NCBI RefSeq assembly: GCF_030848805.1
Contig: NC_092358.1
Span: 24,169,073-24,233,072 of the forward strand
Length of the DNA: 64,000 nt
Source of the DNA: Temnothorax longispinosus
Taxonomy: Eukaryota > Arthropoda > Insecta > Hymenoptera > Formicidae
Reading direction: 5' to 3'
In this document: in pieces, positions 35,078 to 48,600 of the stretch
How positions within the stretch are numbered: position 1 is the first letter of the stretch
How the letters are laid out: each line of letters opens with the position of its first letter
Notes under the pieces: model-generated
What the model saw: the letters and a program-made list of their open reading frames with translations, nothing else
What the model was told of the DNA's origin: nothing
Databases searched by the model: none
Translations under genes and position numbers: made by a program

Positions 35078-37762
35078 TCAATCAAACGCACTAAATCTGC
35101 GAGATTTTGAAATACTTATTGAACTGCTCTTCGGGAATAGCCATTTATTCGGCCGTACATTGCTCCGGGAAAAAAGAAGATTGAGGTGTGTGAGGTAGAA
35201 TAATTTAAAATGAAAATATTTATATTTTTTGCTCTTTAAATTAATTATATTTTGTATATAAAATTACTTCATTATCCGCTAATTCCGTCATTATCGAAGT
35301 ATGTTGGCTTTCCTTGTAAGCAAAGGTTACGAACACAAGTTACGAAAACAAGACATAAAAAAGGAAAACAAGCATGCTTCTTCTAATAATCATGGTGAAT
35401 ATACCGGGTGTTCCAAATCGCCGAGAACAAATCTTGCGACAAAATTCCTTACTTCCTCCGATGCAGAGTTCAAAGTTTTTTTTTTCTATTTTCACGTTTA
35501 ATTAACGCGCGATTAAGTGGCGTGCAATTTTACAACCGCGGGTCTTCATCGATTTCCCTCTTCATATATTTACGACTCTTTTCAAAGAAAGATAAAGCGA
35601 GGCGCGGCCCAAGTTAGGAGTAAACTTTCGATCATGCGAAGCAAACAACGAAGTGAATGAAAACAGAGCGTAATGAAGTGCGACAAATGGAATTAACCAG
35701 TCAGGACGATAATCGCACGACGCACACACAATGTATACATCATCAGAGTCTAATATAATATCCTCCCGATCGCTATTTTTGGAACAACACGCCCCACTTA
35801 ACGTGCAAGGCGCATTAATAGTTTGTTTTATAGTTCTAATATATCAAAACGAAAGAAATTGACGACGATGTTGTGATTTAGCAGGCGTACAAGCTGGGAC
35901 GAATCGATTCTTGTCAGCTGAGAACAAAATTTCTACGAATCTTGATATCATCGACTATATCCAAATGTATAAATAATAAAAGATACATTCTTTTTATTTC
36001 TGTATGCAGAAAAATTTACTAATGTAAACAAAAAATTGTTTAGGTAGAATTTAAATTGTTTATTACATTGTTGAAGTAGAACTTATATCGTTATCTAAAT
36101 TAATTTTTAATTATTAATCAAAATTATTTAGGATTATTGTATTTCAATAAAAAGTTTTATTATTATACGCAAATTCGATTACATTGAATATTTTCTTTCG
36201 TGATATTTGTTCTTTCCTTTAATTTAATTTTATTGATGCGTCGCGTCTAAACGTGTAAGTAAATTATCCGATTCGCATCGATCATCGATACGTCATATAA
36301 ATCCCAAGGGATTTTGCTGATTTTGAATACTGAAATCTCGAAGCGAAAATAAGCGCGAAGAACGGAATAAAACGGGAGAAAAACGTAGGAAGAAGAGGAA
36401 GAAGTAGAAGCAGAAAAAGAAGGGGCGGAGTTAAATCGAGTGAGTTAGATAAGAAGACTTGTGGTGCACTCGTAAAGGGTACACGCGTCAGCGGAGTTCG
36501 TCAGTCTGCGGACGAACGTCTGCCGAAATAACGGGAACGGTTCGAAGCACCCGCGTCCCGCGTTGACCGTAACAATATTTACAACACTTGCCGATAAATA
36601 CGTGATTAACATAAATACATAATTAAAAAAAAAACAACGTAACATTAATCTTTATAAACAAGTCAGTGGATAAGTCGACAGTGACGACGCTATACATGGA
36701 AGGAGCCAAAATTCCTTTGTGCGAGGATGAAATAAAACTCGTAAAAAGTAGGGAATAAGAAATGAAAAAGTTACAACGGCTAACGTACATAATGTAGACA
36801 TCTGAAAGTGCATGTTTAATTACGAGAAAAACGGGCTCGTTCGAAGAAGTTGAATTGCAGCGATTAAGGGACGATTACGAGGAAGAAAGAGGATAATTGG
36901 GGCGAATTGTTCGGAGATAGCGGTTTAATTGGACGCCATAAAGTACTACAGTAATTTCTGGAGGAACACCTTTCGCGCGGGTTAACAATAGCTACAATGT
37001 AGCGTCACGAAACGATTCGAAACGTATGAGCGCCCTGTCATTCGAGGCCAAAGTTCACGTTGTTGCCGCTCACACCGCAGAGGCATAGAGGGATCAGTAT
37101 TCCGAGAAGGTCACAAAAATTTATCGTTATGACTAATGGCGCGTTCTTAACGGGAGAGCCAGCGAACGCGAAGAGATACGGAAATTAATTGATGCGGCAC
37201 GCGCGATAAAGTGCGGAATATACGTTCTCGAGGGGTGCGTATCCCCTCCGGCCTCTCTTGCCGCGGCGAGGAAATTTCAGCGAATTAACGGAGCAGATAG
37301 AAACCAATGAATGAAAGAAGTGTAAACGAACGCGAGTCGATGAGGAAAGTTAGCGCGTTTAATTGCGTGCGGTGCAAGGGTCGCGGCTGTTCCGCGAGAG
37401 ATTAGGTGAATTAAAAGACTTTGAGCGGAATTTATTTTCCAAAATTAATCTGGATAACCATTAATTAAATAAATCAATCATCACAAAATGTTTTGCAGTT
37501 CTTTTCTCTATTATTTTCTGTTTTCACGTGTTTTAATTCTCATAAAACTGTGGGAGAAAAATTAGAAGATAAAACTTAAGGGCAGGACACTCGGAAATAA
37601 GCTCTGAAAATAATCTTATTAAAAAATCTGAGAGATATATCTTAAAATAAAGCGAATTTTTTTGTATAATGTGTTTTCTTGTTTTTTGTAGCGCGTGAGT
37701 CACGGCGATCTTTGATTTTCCGAAGAATGCGAAGGAAAAAGGATCCGCGCATTCGCTGAAAG

Positions 37763-39132
37763 ATGGGGCACTTTGCGACAAACGACACGATCTTCGCTAC
37801 GGGGGATGGAGATTTCAAACCATTTACGCGATCCGTCACTATCGTCGCTGCAGCTTGCGCTATAATATTCAGCATTATTGGAGTATTAGGTTTTATATCC
37901 CTTAATCGGTTTAACGAACTTGAAATCTTTTGTGAACAGCGAACTGAATCCTATCTCTCTGAATTCCAGGCAATTTAATAACGGTAATCGCACTGTTAAA
38001 ATATACCAAACTGAGACGACACGCCACTACAGCCTTTGTGATAAGTTTAAGCATCTCCGACTTGATTTTTTCCGCGGTAAATTTGCCTCTAACTGCCAGT
38101 AGATATTTGAACGAAGCATGGGTTCTTGGCGAAACTTTATGCACTCTATTCCCCTTGTTCTTCTACGGGAACGTCGCCGTATCTTTACTCAGTATGGTGG
38201 CTATTACTATCAACAGGTAAGATTCTCCTCTCCTTTGAATTTTGATAAAAAAGAAATATGTGTATTTTATATGTATTTATAAAATACACATTAATATACA
38301 CATCTAAAATATACATTGATATACAAAAATATAATACGTTATAAAAATATGCATTAATATACACTGAGAAAAGGTGTTATTAATTTTACATTATATCTTA
38401 AAGATATAGCTTGAATGTATTGAGAATATACATTTTTAGAATACACGCTAATGGTTATCTAACTAAAATCTTGTTCTCTTTTCCAGATATATACTGATCT
38501 CACAGTCGGACATTTACAACCAGTTATACACTAGTCGCGGCATAACGCTGATGTTAATAGCCATATGGACTCTAAGCTTCCTCATGCTGCTGCCGCCCTT
38601 GTTGGGCATCTGGGGTACTCTAGGACTGGATCCGGCCACCTTCTCGTGCACGATATTGAGGAAAAACGGCTCGAGCCCGAAGAAGTTCCTGTTCGTTCTG
38701 GGCTTCATCGTACCATGCGTGGTGATCAGTGTTTCGTATCTCTGCATATATTGGCGCGTACGAAAAAGCCGAAAGAATTTGGAGGCTCACGCGGCGGAAG
38801 GTAGACGAGGCGGCGGATTTCAACGGCGGGAGGACTCCAGAGTGACTAGACTGATGCTCACTATATTCCTTTGCTTCCTGATGTGCTTCATGCCGCTGAT
38901 GCTGGTGAACGTGATCGACGATAAGATGAAGGTTCCGATACTTCATATAGTGGCGTCCGTCCTCGCATGGGCATCCGCGGTGATAAACCCTTTTATTTAC
39001 GCCGGCACCAACAAACTGTACAGGGAGGCGTACAAACAGGTTCTGTGCCCCGTTTCGAGGAGGACACCTACGATCGGTCTCAAACCGACGCCTTCTCACT
39101 CGAGCAAGATCTCGTCGCCCAACACGATATAA
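37763..39132 (+). CDS. Tre1: Tre1-like class A G-protein-coupled receptor
   Basis: Three coding exons, 37763-37889, 37970-38216 and 38487-39132, give 339 residues with seven hydrophobic segments. The closest family I recognise is fly Tre1 (trapped in endoderm 1), an orphan-type rhodopsin-family receptor needed for germ-cell migration and neuroblast polarity. The shared stretch GLDPATFSCTILRKNGSSPK in the second extracellular loop is nearly identical to Tre1 and unlike its relative moody. The helix-3 end is NRY rather than DRY (about residues 123-125), as in Tre1, and helix 7 has NPFIY for NPxxY. The exon 2/3 junction falls inside the Arg codon of NRY. The first exon is short with no signal peptide, as expected for this class. 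The start is the first ATG in the exon; further noncoding exons upstream are likely. The gene is convergent with Wsck. Confidence 0.92.
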
Positions 39133-40458
39133 AAATATCTTTCGTTCCGGAAATAATCGATTTGCTTTAGATTAACGATGACGAATAAAAGTTGATGCAC
39201 GATATCATTTTCTTCATCTTTCATAAGAAATTAAGTGCTTGATTAGTAAAGCGCAAGATTATGGAAGAATAAAACCTTTTTTTTACAGAATTTAACTGAA
39301 AATGTGTTAGATTACGAATCTTGAAGCAATAGATATCTGTTTGATTAAAATTTTGTATTTATTGATTAAGTTTGTGTTAAAAAGTAGAAATTTTTCTTCG
39401 CCAAGCTAAACTAATAGATAAGTGTTTTATTTTAATTTGGGATAAGAAATATAACAGCAGTACGAGAAGGAAAATATGTATAAAAATGTATTTTTTGCCT
39501 TAATATTATACATAAACATTATATCATAACGTTATAATATAATGACATATAATATTTTTTATAAAAAAAAAGACTTGCATAATACAAAGTATACAAGCTT
39601 CTATAAAAAAAGGACGGAACATATACAACAGAAAAGTACGTCATAATTGACAAATTAAAAAATACGTATTAGTAAAATCGATATTGCAACTTAAAGCAAA
39701 AATATGATTCATATGGCATAAATCATGTATGAAACATTCGAGATAAATACTTAAAAGGAATAATAACATCCTAACGTCTCCAAAATATTACATTTTTTTA
39801 TATTCAAATGTTATTCTTCGCGACAATTTTGCTGATTATTTATCCATTTAAAGATACATGCGCATACATGCGTTAGAGATACGCGCGTATTAATTTGGTA
39901 ATAATATATTTGTACTTTTGAAGTGACAGCATTATCTCAAATAAGTACGACAACATGAATATTAGTAACTAGAAGATGTTATAAAAATATTATAGATCAC
40001 AAAACCAATAGGTAAAGTATTTTCTCTGCCCTGGTACTGGCTGTAAATTAAAATCTCATGTCAAAGATTGACAACGGATTTGCGAACAAATGTAATGTAG
40101 AAAAGTTGAAAAAATAAAATTATTTTCTACCATAATGTTCGATTATATCTACGTAGGTATTTATAATCTTTTATCTTAACTTCGTTACTTACATACTAAT
40201 CTCAATTATTCTTCTAAACATGGACGGAATTAGTATGAGTGCCTTCGTAACATTTACCTTACGTTGCTTACATTAATCGTAATAAAATTTAAGTTTGGGA
40301 TGTCAGAGATAAAATGCGGATATGCCACATAAACATACGCATACATTGGTAACGATAAAATCTACGAGATTCTCGTGAACACAATGAGATATTTACAACC
40401 TTCGACACGTTACTACGTAAATGCAGATATGCAGTCTAAAGATACGCAAATAAGAACG
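39133..40458. other. AT-rich gap between convergent Tre1 and Wsck
   Basis: About 1.3 kb of AT-rich DNA with no open frame of note. It must hold both 3' UTRs, since the two genes point at each other. No repeat stands out. Confidence 0.6.
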
Positions 40459-42953
40459 TTAATTCAGCTCCAGTTCCGGTAAGTACGGCTCCGTGATTGC
40501 AGTGATAGGACAAATGCTCAAGGTATCCTACAAACAAAGAATACGCACAAATAATAATATTGCAATACGCAAATAATGAATAATAATTTTGAGTAACATG
40601 GAATCGAATTTTTCGTTTCTTACCAATCGTGCGAGTTCGTCGAACGTCGGCCGCTCCTCAGGATCGTCTCGCCAGCAGGACGACATGACCTCGTAAATCG
40701 GGTCTGTGACGTCCAACAATTGCGGTAGCCGGACACCTCGCGTGACCGCGTCCTCCACCTCGCTGTCGAGCGACAAACTCGAGTACGGTGTGCCGCCCAT
40801 GCTGAACATCTCCCAGAGAAGCACGCCGAACGCCCATATCACGCCCGGCTGATGTTTCTTCTGATTGTCGAAGCACTCGACGGCCGTCCACCTCGCGTAT
40901 TTGACGTCCTCCAGGGCGTACTTGGCGATACCGTGACCCATGAGCTTCGGCGTCCAATCGCTCAACAGCCCCACGCTTCGCGCACAGAGGCGACTGTGCA
41001 CGATCTTATGGCTCGCCAGGTATTGCAAGGCGACCGCTATCGAGGACGAGATGGACAGTAACCGATCTACCGGGAACACGTCTCCCGATCGCGCGCTCAA
41101 CAGACGATTCTTCAGAATCTGCGGCGGCAGCTCCAGCACGACGTAGAGCATGTCGGTGGTCTCGCAGGTTCCCACGAGACCGGCGAGATACTTCATGGAG
41201 CCCGCACGGATGCACACGTCTAATTCTCTCAGCATGTGCTTCTTGTCGGATCCCTTCAGGCCGCCGTCGGCTATGGTGTGCACCGTTACCGGACAGGCGC
41301 CGTCGTCCTTTAAAACGGTCCCGGTGTGCACGCTGCCGAATCGTCCTCTACGCACGACGTGACTGTCGACGGACAGGGCGTTTCGCGGTATGCTCCAGAC
41401 TTTCTTCTTCAGTTCTTGATAGTGATTCACTCTCTCGGGAATGTCCTCCGGAATGTAGCCCATATTGTCCACCTCGTACACCGGACCCTGCAGCGTGAGC
41501 TCCTGCTGCTCCGGCAGCTTGCGCATGTGAAATCTCTCGTGTCGCCGTCGCAGCACGAAGTACACCAGTATCGAGGCGGCGAGTAATATACTCAGCAGCG
41601 TGATCGCTATGCAAAGCACAAGAGCGGTCGTGTCCATTCGATTCGTGGCCGTCGTCTCGCGTTTGAACACGTTATTCGCCAAATCGGAGTAGGAACGTTC
41701 CACGTTCGTTCCTATTCGCGAGATTATCGCCAAGCCGACCTGCGCGGAAACGTAGTGGCCCTTCAACGGGACGTTGTAGTAACCACCGATCATCTTTCCA
41801 TCGCCTACGACGAACTTTTTGTATCTGTAAAACTCCGACGGGTCGAATTGCGCGGTAACGTAATAATTTAAGCCCTGCTGCGACGCGCTGTCGTAGTTTG
41901 AATACTCGACGAGAGAGTCGACCGGAGGTATAGTGCCAGCCTGCGCAACAACAACCTGATACGCGCTGATCGGTCCGTACTCGCTGTGACCCTCGGTAAG
42001 CTTAACGGTAATCGTGCTGTCCCCGCGTTCCAGTATTTCGGGCATGGCGGGCTTGTCGGGGGGACCTATCAGGGTCCAAGCCACAATGTACGCCGGATCG
42101 CTCGTCCCCTGCATGTTGCTGGCGGTAACGGATATGTTGTACGTAGTGCCAGGCTGAAGACCTCTCAGAGTCGTCATGTTCGTCGCACCGCCTTGTATCT
42201 GACTCTCGATAGGTGGCAAGATGTTGCTCGAGTAGCTTTTCACGACGACAGCACGGACGGTGTAAAACGTCACGTTCCCGTTGGGTATGTCTGGCGGCTG
42301 CCAGATTATTCTGAGAGCATCTCTTTCCTCCACGACTACCAGTATCCTCCTCGGTGGACTTGGCCCTACAAAAGATACATGCATATCGTTACATATTGGA
42401 GATTTCACTGTATTAAGCGCACATAGGGGATAATCTTATATCTTGTCACATATGCACAGAGTACGCTCGGTCATAAAAGTTACGTTAAGTAGAGAATCGG
42501 TGTCGCTGCGAACCATACCTTGCTGACCGGTAGCGTAAACGCTCATAGCTTCATAGCTGCCGCAATAGTTATCGGGATCGGAGGCGCAGAGGACAGTGCA
42601 GCTGCTCGACGGGCCGTCCTGGCCGAATTTGCTGACGCAGTAGCACTGCTGGCCGTTCATTAGCGCCGCGAACCTGTCGAGAACAAGGAGAGGATCACAA
42701 TCCTGAGATACCCCACTCGAGACACCGATCTCGAGCACGTTGCTCTCACTTACATGTAATACTGGGAACGGCATTTTTCGATGCACTCGGCGGGCGTGCT
42801 GGCGTGCGCCAAGCCCGGGACGGGCAGCCCGTGATCGGAACTCCGGAAACAACCCTCGTACTTCTGAGCGCACGCGAAATGAACGCCGCAGAGGAGCAAG
42901 AGGGACGCGATTATCATTTTGTCACTTTGCGAACGATTTTTATTGCGTTTCAT
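40459..42953 (-). CDS. Wsck: WSC-FN3 transmembrane receptor with kinase-like domain (Wsck)
   Basis: Four exons on the minus strand: 42953-42754, 42673-42519, 42365-40624 and 40527-40459. They give 721 residues with consistent phases. A signal peptide (MIIASLLLLCGVHFACAQ, within the first 30 residues) is followed by a Cys-rich WSC domain (about 31-118: KYEGCFRSSDHG, CYCVS, CASDPDNYCGSY). One or more fibronectin III domains come next (about 119-330), then a single transmembrane helix near 365-391 and a tyrosine-kinase-like domain (about 455-700). This domain order is that of the insect gene Wsck. The kinase core has lost its catalytic residues: VTVHTI replaces VAVK, HSRLCARS replaces HRDLAARN, and GHG replaces DFG. 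It should therefore be a pseudokinase. A second possible start 12 codons downstream gives a cleaner signal peptide. It is convergent with Tre1 and divergent from the esterase. Confidence 0.93.
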
Positions 42954-45650
42954 ACTAATTGCGAGTCGCGCCTCAGTCCCGGCCTCCCTTCCGCGTCATA
43001 GCGTTTATGAGTTACACGTTCGGAATGTGCAGCACGAGCAGGTATGAGTCAACGCACGCGACGCGGTACACGAGGGAAAAAAAGTTACGTCCGTCTCGAC
43101 GAATGGAGATGCTGGTCTGCCAATAAGTCACGAACGGTTCCTCTCGCGTCGCCGAATTCGCTCATCTTCCCACGCTCCCCGGCCTATGATTCAATAGGGA
43201 GATACTCATTGACGAGTAAACTGGAGTAAACAACACCTGGGGTCCACGTACGCTCCCATTGTTTCGAGTGCTACCACTCGCGGCATTCACGCGAGCCTTC
43301 GCGTCAGGTGCGTGCCAAATCGAAAGAAATCGGAGCAAACGCAGGGATGACCATTCTTTTCAATCCTGACGTCGTGACTGACGTAACAATTTAACAATCA
43401 AAAGTAAAAAAAAATTATTTATGTGACATATAAATGTTTATAATTTTTTTAATTCAGTAAGTTAGCTATTATTGAGACTATTTTATATTGATGCCATTTT
43501 ATTATGCAATGTTATATTACTGTATAACTACATTATTATTTTTGAATTCTTATTTATTCTGGGGTATTGTTTAATAACAAATCGATGACTTTTACGAGAA
43601 TTACGTAATTTCAATGAAATAATGTTTAGGTGTGCTTAAATCAATATAAATATCTACGAATACATATTAAATTAAATAATAAATTTGATTCCATTTTCAC
43701 GAAGGAGCGTCCAATCAGATTTCACCTAGATTTATGTCTCCAAATTTTATAATTTCGCGTTTCAATAATTTTTTAAATATTGTGCCTAGATAAATATATT
43801 AGAAAGAAAGAATTTCGTAAAAGGAGATTTGTATCCACAAATTTCATTTAGGCGACGACGCCCCGTACAGTTTACGTTACGGCCCTGCATTATCCGACTT
43901 CGAATGGCGGTGCAGCGGAGGAGGTGCAGCTGCACTTTTGTATTACGCATTGGCTATTGAGAAAAAAGAGGCACGATTGAATGGAGTTCGCGTCGATAAT
44001 TCGCGTGAACTTAACCGAACCAATTAAGATCGAAGCGATCGAATAAACGTCGAATAGACGAAAAATAACTTAATTAATTAATTAATTAATTAAAAAATAA
44101 AGAAAAAATGGCAGGGCAATAACGAGAGGAAATTTTGACAATCATTCACAGAAATAAACCGAAAGCGAATTCGGTCCGGAAGAGATTTTCGCTTGCATAA
44201 TTCATATGCAGATCGAAAGAAACCCTTGAAAGTTTCATCGTTTATGATGTAGAGTAATTTAAATCGACACGCCACAAATTCCCGCCGCGAATAATTACGA
44301 TCGAGGCTGAAGAAAGGACTTTTCGGCCGGGCACAGATAATTGCGGGTTGCGCAACGTTCAAGGTCGCGCTAGCTAGAGGTGTTCGAAGATTACATCTTA
44401 ATGATAGCGTGTTATCCCTTCCCTTTCCTTCTTCTCCCCGACTCTCTCTCTCTCTCTCTCTCTCTCGTTCTTCGGGGCGAAAGACCCCTGTATCGATCTT
44501 CAAGGCCTTCAACGCTTAACGAAACTGTTCGACGTCTCCGATACTCCTTCACCCTCGCGAACGTTATCGATCATACATAAATTATGCGAATTAATTAAAA
44601 AGAATTGCAGCACGAGTTCCGCGAGTCCCAAGAAAAACAGCGAAATGGAACATGGCAATAAATTTTCGCTCCTCCTGCGTGCTACAATGACGTACAACGT
44701 CGCAGTATTTCATGCATCCTATCGACGAAGTGTCATCCGTATTTTAAAATTCTGCCGTTAACTGAATTTTTAGGTCAATCGTTACGGTGTCCACACGTGC
44801 GCCATGTAACAACTACTATAATAACGCCAAGGGTGCCACAGGGGGTGGCTTGATACAAGTTCGGGTTACATTTCGCGCATCGGCGTCTTATTTGCATCGC
44901 GATTAATACTTTTATGCAAATGAATGCCCGATCCGTGGCCAATTGTACTCGTGTCCGACCCTAACGTACGTGTACGGTAGCTGCATCCTTATATCATGCG
45001 TCTTATTCGTGAGTAGGTATCTCGATCGATCAGCCCTGCGCGCGCGTTATGGTCTTCTCTATTGATAAATTATAATAACGATCGTCGATTTCACAGTCGT
45101 CGACTGGGAGACATCGATGCTGCCTCCAGCAACATCGAACGCGAATTTTGCGACTCCTCTCTAAATAAACATTTCTGCTTTAGATATATATATTTAAATG
45201 TTATAGAAATAATTACCGGATGCGTCAACACAATTTCCAGTCAACCTAACTAGAAACTTTTATTTATTATGCGGTTTTGATTCTTTTTTTGATCTTTTGA
45301 TTGACTATACAATCATTAAAAAGCTTGAAAGATAGTCACAACCGTGATTGACCGTACTTTCCGTACGCGCCTCGAGAGTGAGGGGCACGGAATCGTGAAT
45401 TTTTTCCGTTGAGTGTGTGTAAGAGCGTGAAGGGTGAAAGAGCGCAGGTCCCTCACGGCTGACCGTGTCGACCGCGAACCCAAGAAAATGAACCCGAGGC
45501 ACCAAGGGTGAGCGGTGGGCGGACGGTTGTGTGGAGCAAAGGCGAAACGTAGGGAGTCACGCGAAGCAACCCCCGTGAAACTGGTGGTGGCGGCTCGCGA
45601 GGAACCGCCGCGGTACTACGTTCCCCGGCGGATACCAGTCAGTCTGCAGG
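42954..45650. other. Divergent intergenic region between Wsck and the esterase
   Basis: No gene is recognised. The first 400 bases are GC-richer and should hold the Wsck promoter. An AT-rich middle follows, with a TTAA microsatellite at about 44069-44092 and a CT microsatellite at 44442-44466. The final 350 bases are GC-rich and should hold the esterase promoter and leader. The open frame at 44090-44512 spans the microsatellite and is not credible. Confidence 0.55.
44442..44466. repeat. CT dinucleotide microsatellite
   Basis: An uninterrupted run of about 12 CT units. Confidence 0.9.
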
Positions 45651-48600
45651 ATGAGGCGCGCGACGTGGCTGCTTTTTGTGTCTACCTTGCTTCTCGTCCA
45701 GAGGACCCACGTTAGCCGCGCTCAGAGGACCCATGCGCGACAGGGTCTCAACCGCGAAAGCCCGACCGTTAGGATACCGAATCAGGGAAACGTCCTCGGC
45801 AAAGAGGTACGACATCGTGTTTCAATTTATCCCGGTCGGTCGGTCTTGGAATTTTACACATTAGTGTACTGAGACCTGTCATCCCGCGCTGTCGAAAGTT
45901 GACAGGAATTTAAATCCTCTAACGAAGATCGTCTACGAGCAAACAACTGGTTTTATGTCTGTTAATTCGGGTATTAATTTCATCAATTTCGCTGGTTTTT
46001 TTTTATTATAATTCCAAAGATAGAGATATAAAAATACTGTGTTATCAAGTTAAATATTTTTGCATTAATTCAATAAAATTCATTATCATTAAATTAAAAT
46101 CGTTTATAAATATACAGTCAATTTTCTAATTTGATAGCGAAACAGTAATTGAACTAATTCGTTGCTCTTTTTATTTTAATTCTAGAAACACCAAGTAAAC
46201 GATGAATTAAACTAATTGAAAGTAGGATTTTTAGTCCTCGATAAGTGCTTTTTTCATTTCATCTTCTGTGTACTCTTCTGAACTTTAGGTAGCCGTCAAC
46301 TCGGTGAGATTGACGCAGTACCTCGGTATCCCTTACGCGCAACCCCCGGTTGGCAAACTTCGCTTCACGCGACCGGTGACAGATCCTCTCCCCTCTTGGA
46401 ACGACGTGAAAAATGCAACGCAGTTCGCGCCGTCCTGCCAGCAGGCTTCGGGTCAGCTTAAATTGCACGAAAGGCTCTACAAGCGATTGCTACCACCGGA
46501 CATGCCCGATCCGGGATTCAGCGAGGATTGTCTCTTCTTAAATATCTTCGTCCCGAGCGAAGGTATGCGTTCAATCGTCCATGCGGACTAGAGTTGTAAT
46601 TAGAGAATTTATACAAAATTCTATATAGCTCTCGGAAATCGGAAGTTTATTTCCAAATTGTTTCAAATTTCTTTTAAGCATGTATTTAGACTAAATTTAA
46701 ATATATTTATTTTTTAAATATTATTTTCGTTCCGGACTCTTAACTTATTTTACTCGTGCTCTCTCCTCCGGAAAGAATTCAAACGTACAAAAGGAACGAA
46801 AAAGAGTCAGATTACCTTCGTCAGATTACATTCTCGCAGGCAGGCTGCGATTTTTGCGACGCGAAAATTTTTTCTCGCGATAAATATAATTGACAAGGAG
46901 AACGGTGGTTGATGACAGTCCTTGATACTGTCTACGTGATATTTCTTTTCTGCGCGAACTTCGACAACGTTAGGGCACGCAACACGCGGCGAAGAAACGA
47001 CGCACGGTCAACGGCGAAGTTCGTTCCCAATAAAGTGCGAGATAATGCTCGCCCTCAAGTTCTCGGAGACTGATTCTTATCGTCCGAGAGAAAGAGGGTG
47101 ATTACGGTGATTACTCGCGGGAGGGGGCGAGCATTATATACCAGCGCGATCAGATAAAAGTGGACCAAAGCAAAAAATTAATAATGTGCCGTGCGAAGTG
47201 TTGTGCGGAGAAGATTTATCATGTCGCATAAAAAGTATAAAGGTGAACATTCATTATGTTTATTACTCGATATGATTGACTTAGATTAGATAATTCTTCC
47301 GTGAAGTTTGCGTATCGTTCACGCTGTGATTGTTCTCGATGATTAATTCTTTCAAGATTTTTTTAAATTATTCGAAAGACTTATTCCATTTTACACCGAG
47401 AATAATACGACCCTGAAAAATACATCGTCGATAAGTAAAGTAGAAAAATAATAATAATAATATTATACTGTCCTTTTATAATTAGTTCGAATACAGAATT
47501 ACCTGAAATGTAGCAAGATAAATATAAAGAAACGCTCTCTTAAAGAACTTTAAATGAATAATTTAAAACTTTAAGAAGTTATTTAAGCTTGCGAAAAAGC
47601 ATTTACGTTACAATTCTTAATAGATTTGTCGAAAATAATATAGTTTTGCCCTTACGAAATGTATTTTGTTTCATAAGTTTGTCTAGAAGTTTAATGCAAA
47701 CCCATTTAACGTAGATAAACATTTTAATTGCTTTCGCATTGCGCACTGTGTTTTTCCACTTGCCCTAGTCCTACCCTAATACAAATTTAATGAGGTACGA
47801 CGAGGAAATATATATATAGAGCTTTAAGAAGCTTTCCGAGCTCAAATATGCATACACAAACGAAAAGTTCAATGGGTGAATGGGTAAAGCTGAATGCAAA
47901 CCAAAAATGCAACACACTTCGACCGTCATTGATGAAATCGTTATCGGGAACCGCTAAACGGCGTCTCTCTCTCTCTCTCTTTCTGTCTTTCTCTTCCTCA
48001 AAAGAGAGGAAAAAGAGAAGGAGGTCTGATCTCGGAGTCGCGAAATCGTGGCACAAAACCACGTATGACGACGACAACGATAGTCGGGGTCGATATATAA
48101 CGTAGGGCTGGCAAGAGTAGTAACAGTAACTAGCGCGCCCACGGTGGCACGCGATCTCCCAGGGCCTCGGTCTGAGATGCGGAGATACCAGAAAGCCGGT
48201 CACGAAAGCTCACCCTCTCGCTCTTACCTTCTCTTTTCGTTCCTTCGGTCGTCTCTCGGCGAGGAAGTCGTTGAATCGTCACGACTTGCCGTCGTGAGTC
48301 ATTGATTCGCGTAAGAAAGCTATGTACCGGATACGTTAGCGATCGGAAGCTTGCGGAAGGTCCGCGTCGCGCGACATTGGAGAAATATCTGGAACCCATT
48401 TCGCCCCGATGACATCGGTAATGCGAATGCGGAAAACGCCGAAAGAAATACGTATGCAAGTCTGCCAAGGTCGTCGCTAAGAGACCGACAGAACGATAAC
48501 GCGGGACGGGACGTCCGTGTTCAGGAAACCGCAGGGGGGCCAGGGAATCTCCGTACCGGTCCCCGTGTTATCGTAACATGCCGGGTTGGAAATAGAATCT

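Larger units (their letters stand above)
30319..37762. other. LanB1 3' UTR and long intergenic region before Tre1
   Basis: No gene is recognised. A candidate LanB1 polyadenylation signal (AATAAA) is at 31588-31593, about 1.27 kb after the stop, so the 3' UTR may be long. Further on are the direct duplication at 33639-34216 and the hairpin repeat at 34946-35077. A GC-rich block at about 34.3-34.7 kb has a possible minus-strand donor. AT-rich DNA follows, then a GC-richer stretch at 36.3-37.4 kb that may hold the Tre1 promoter and leader. A possible leader acceptor (TTTTGTAG) ends just before 37692. Confidence 0.5.

Noticed and set aside
35400..35510. CCGGGTGTTCC word like the end of some insect transposons
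   Set aside because: I could not find a matching inverted end within the next several hundred bases or a transposase fragment.
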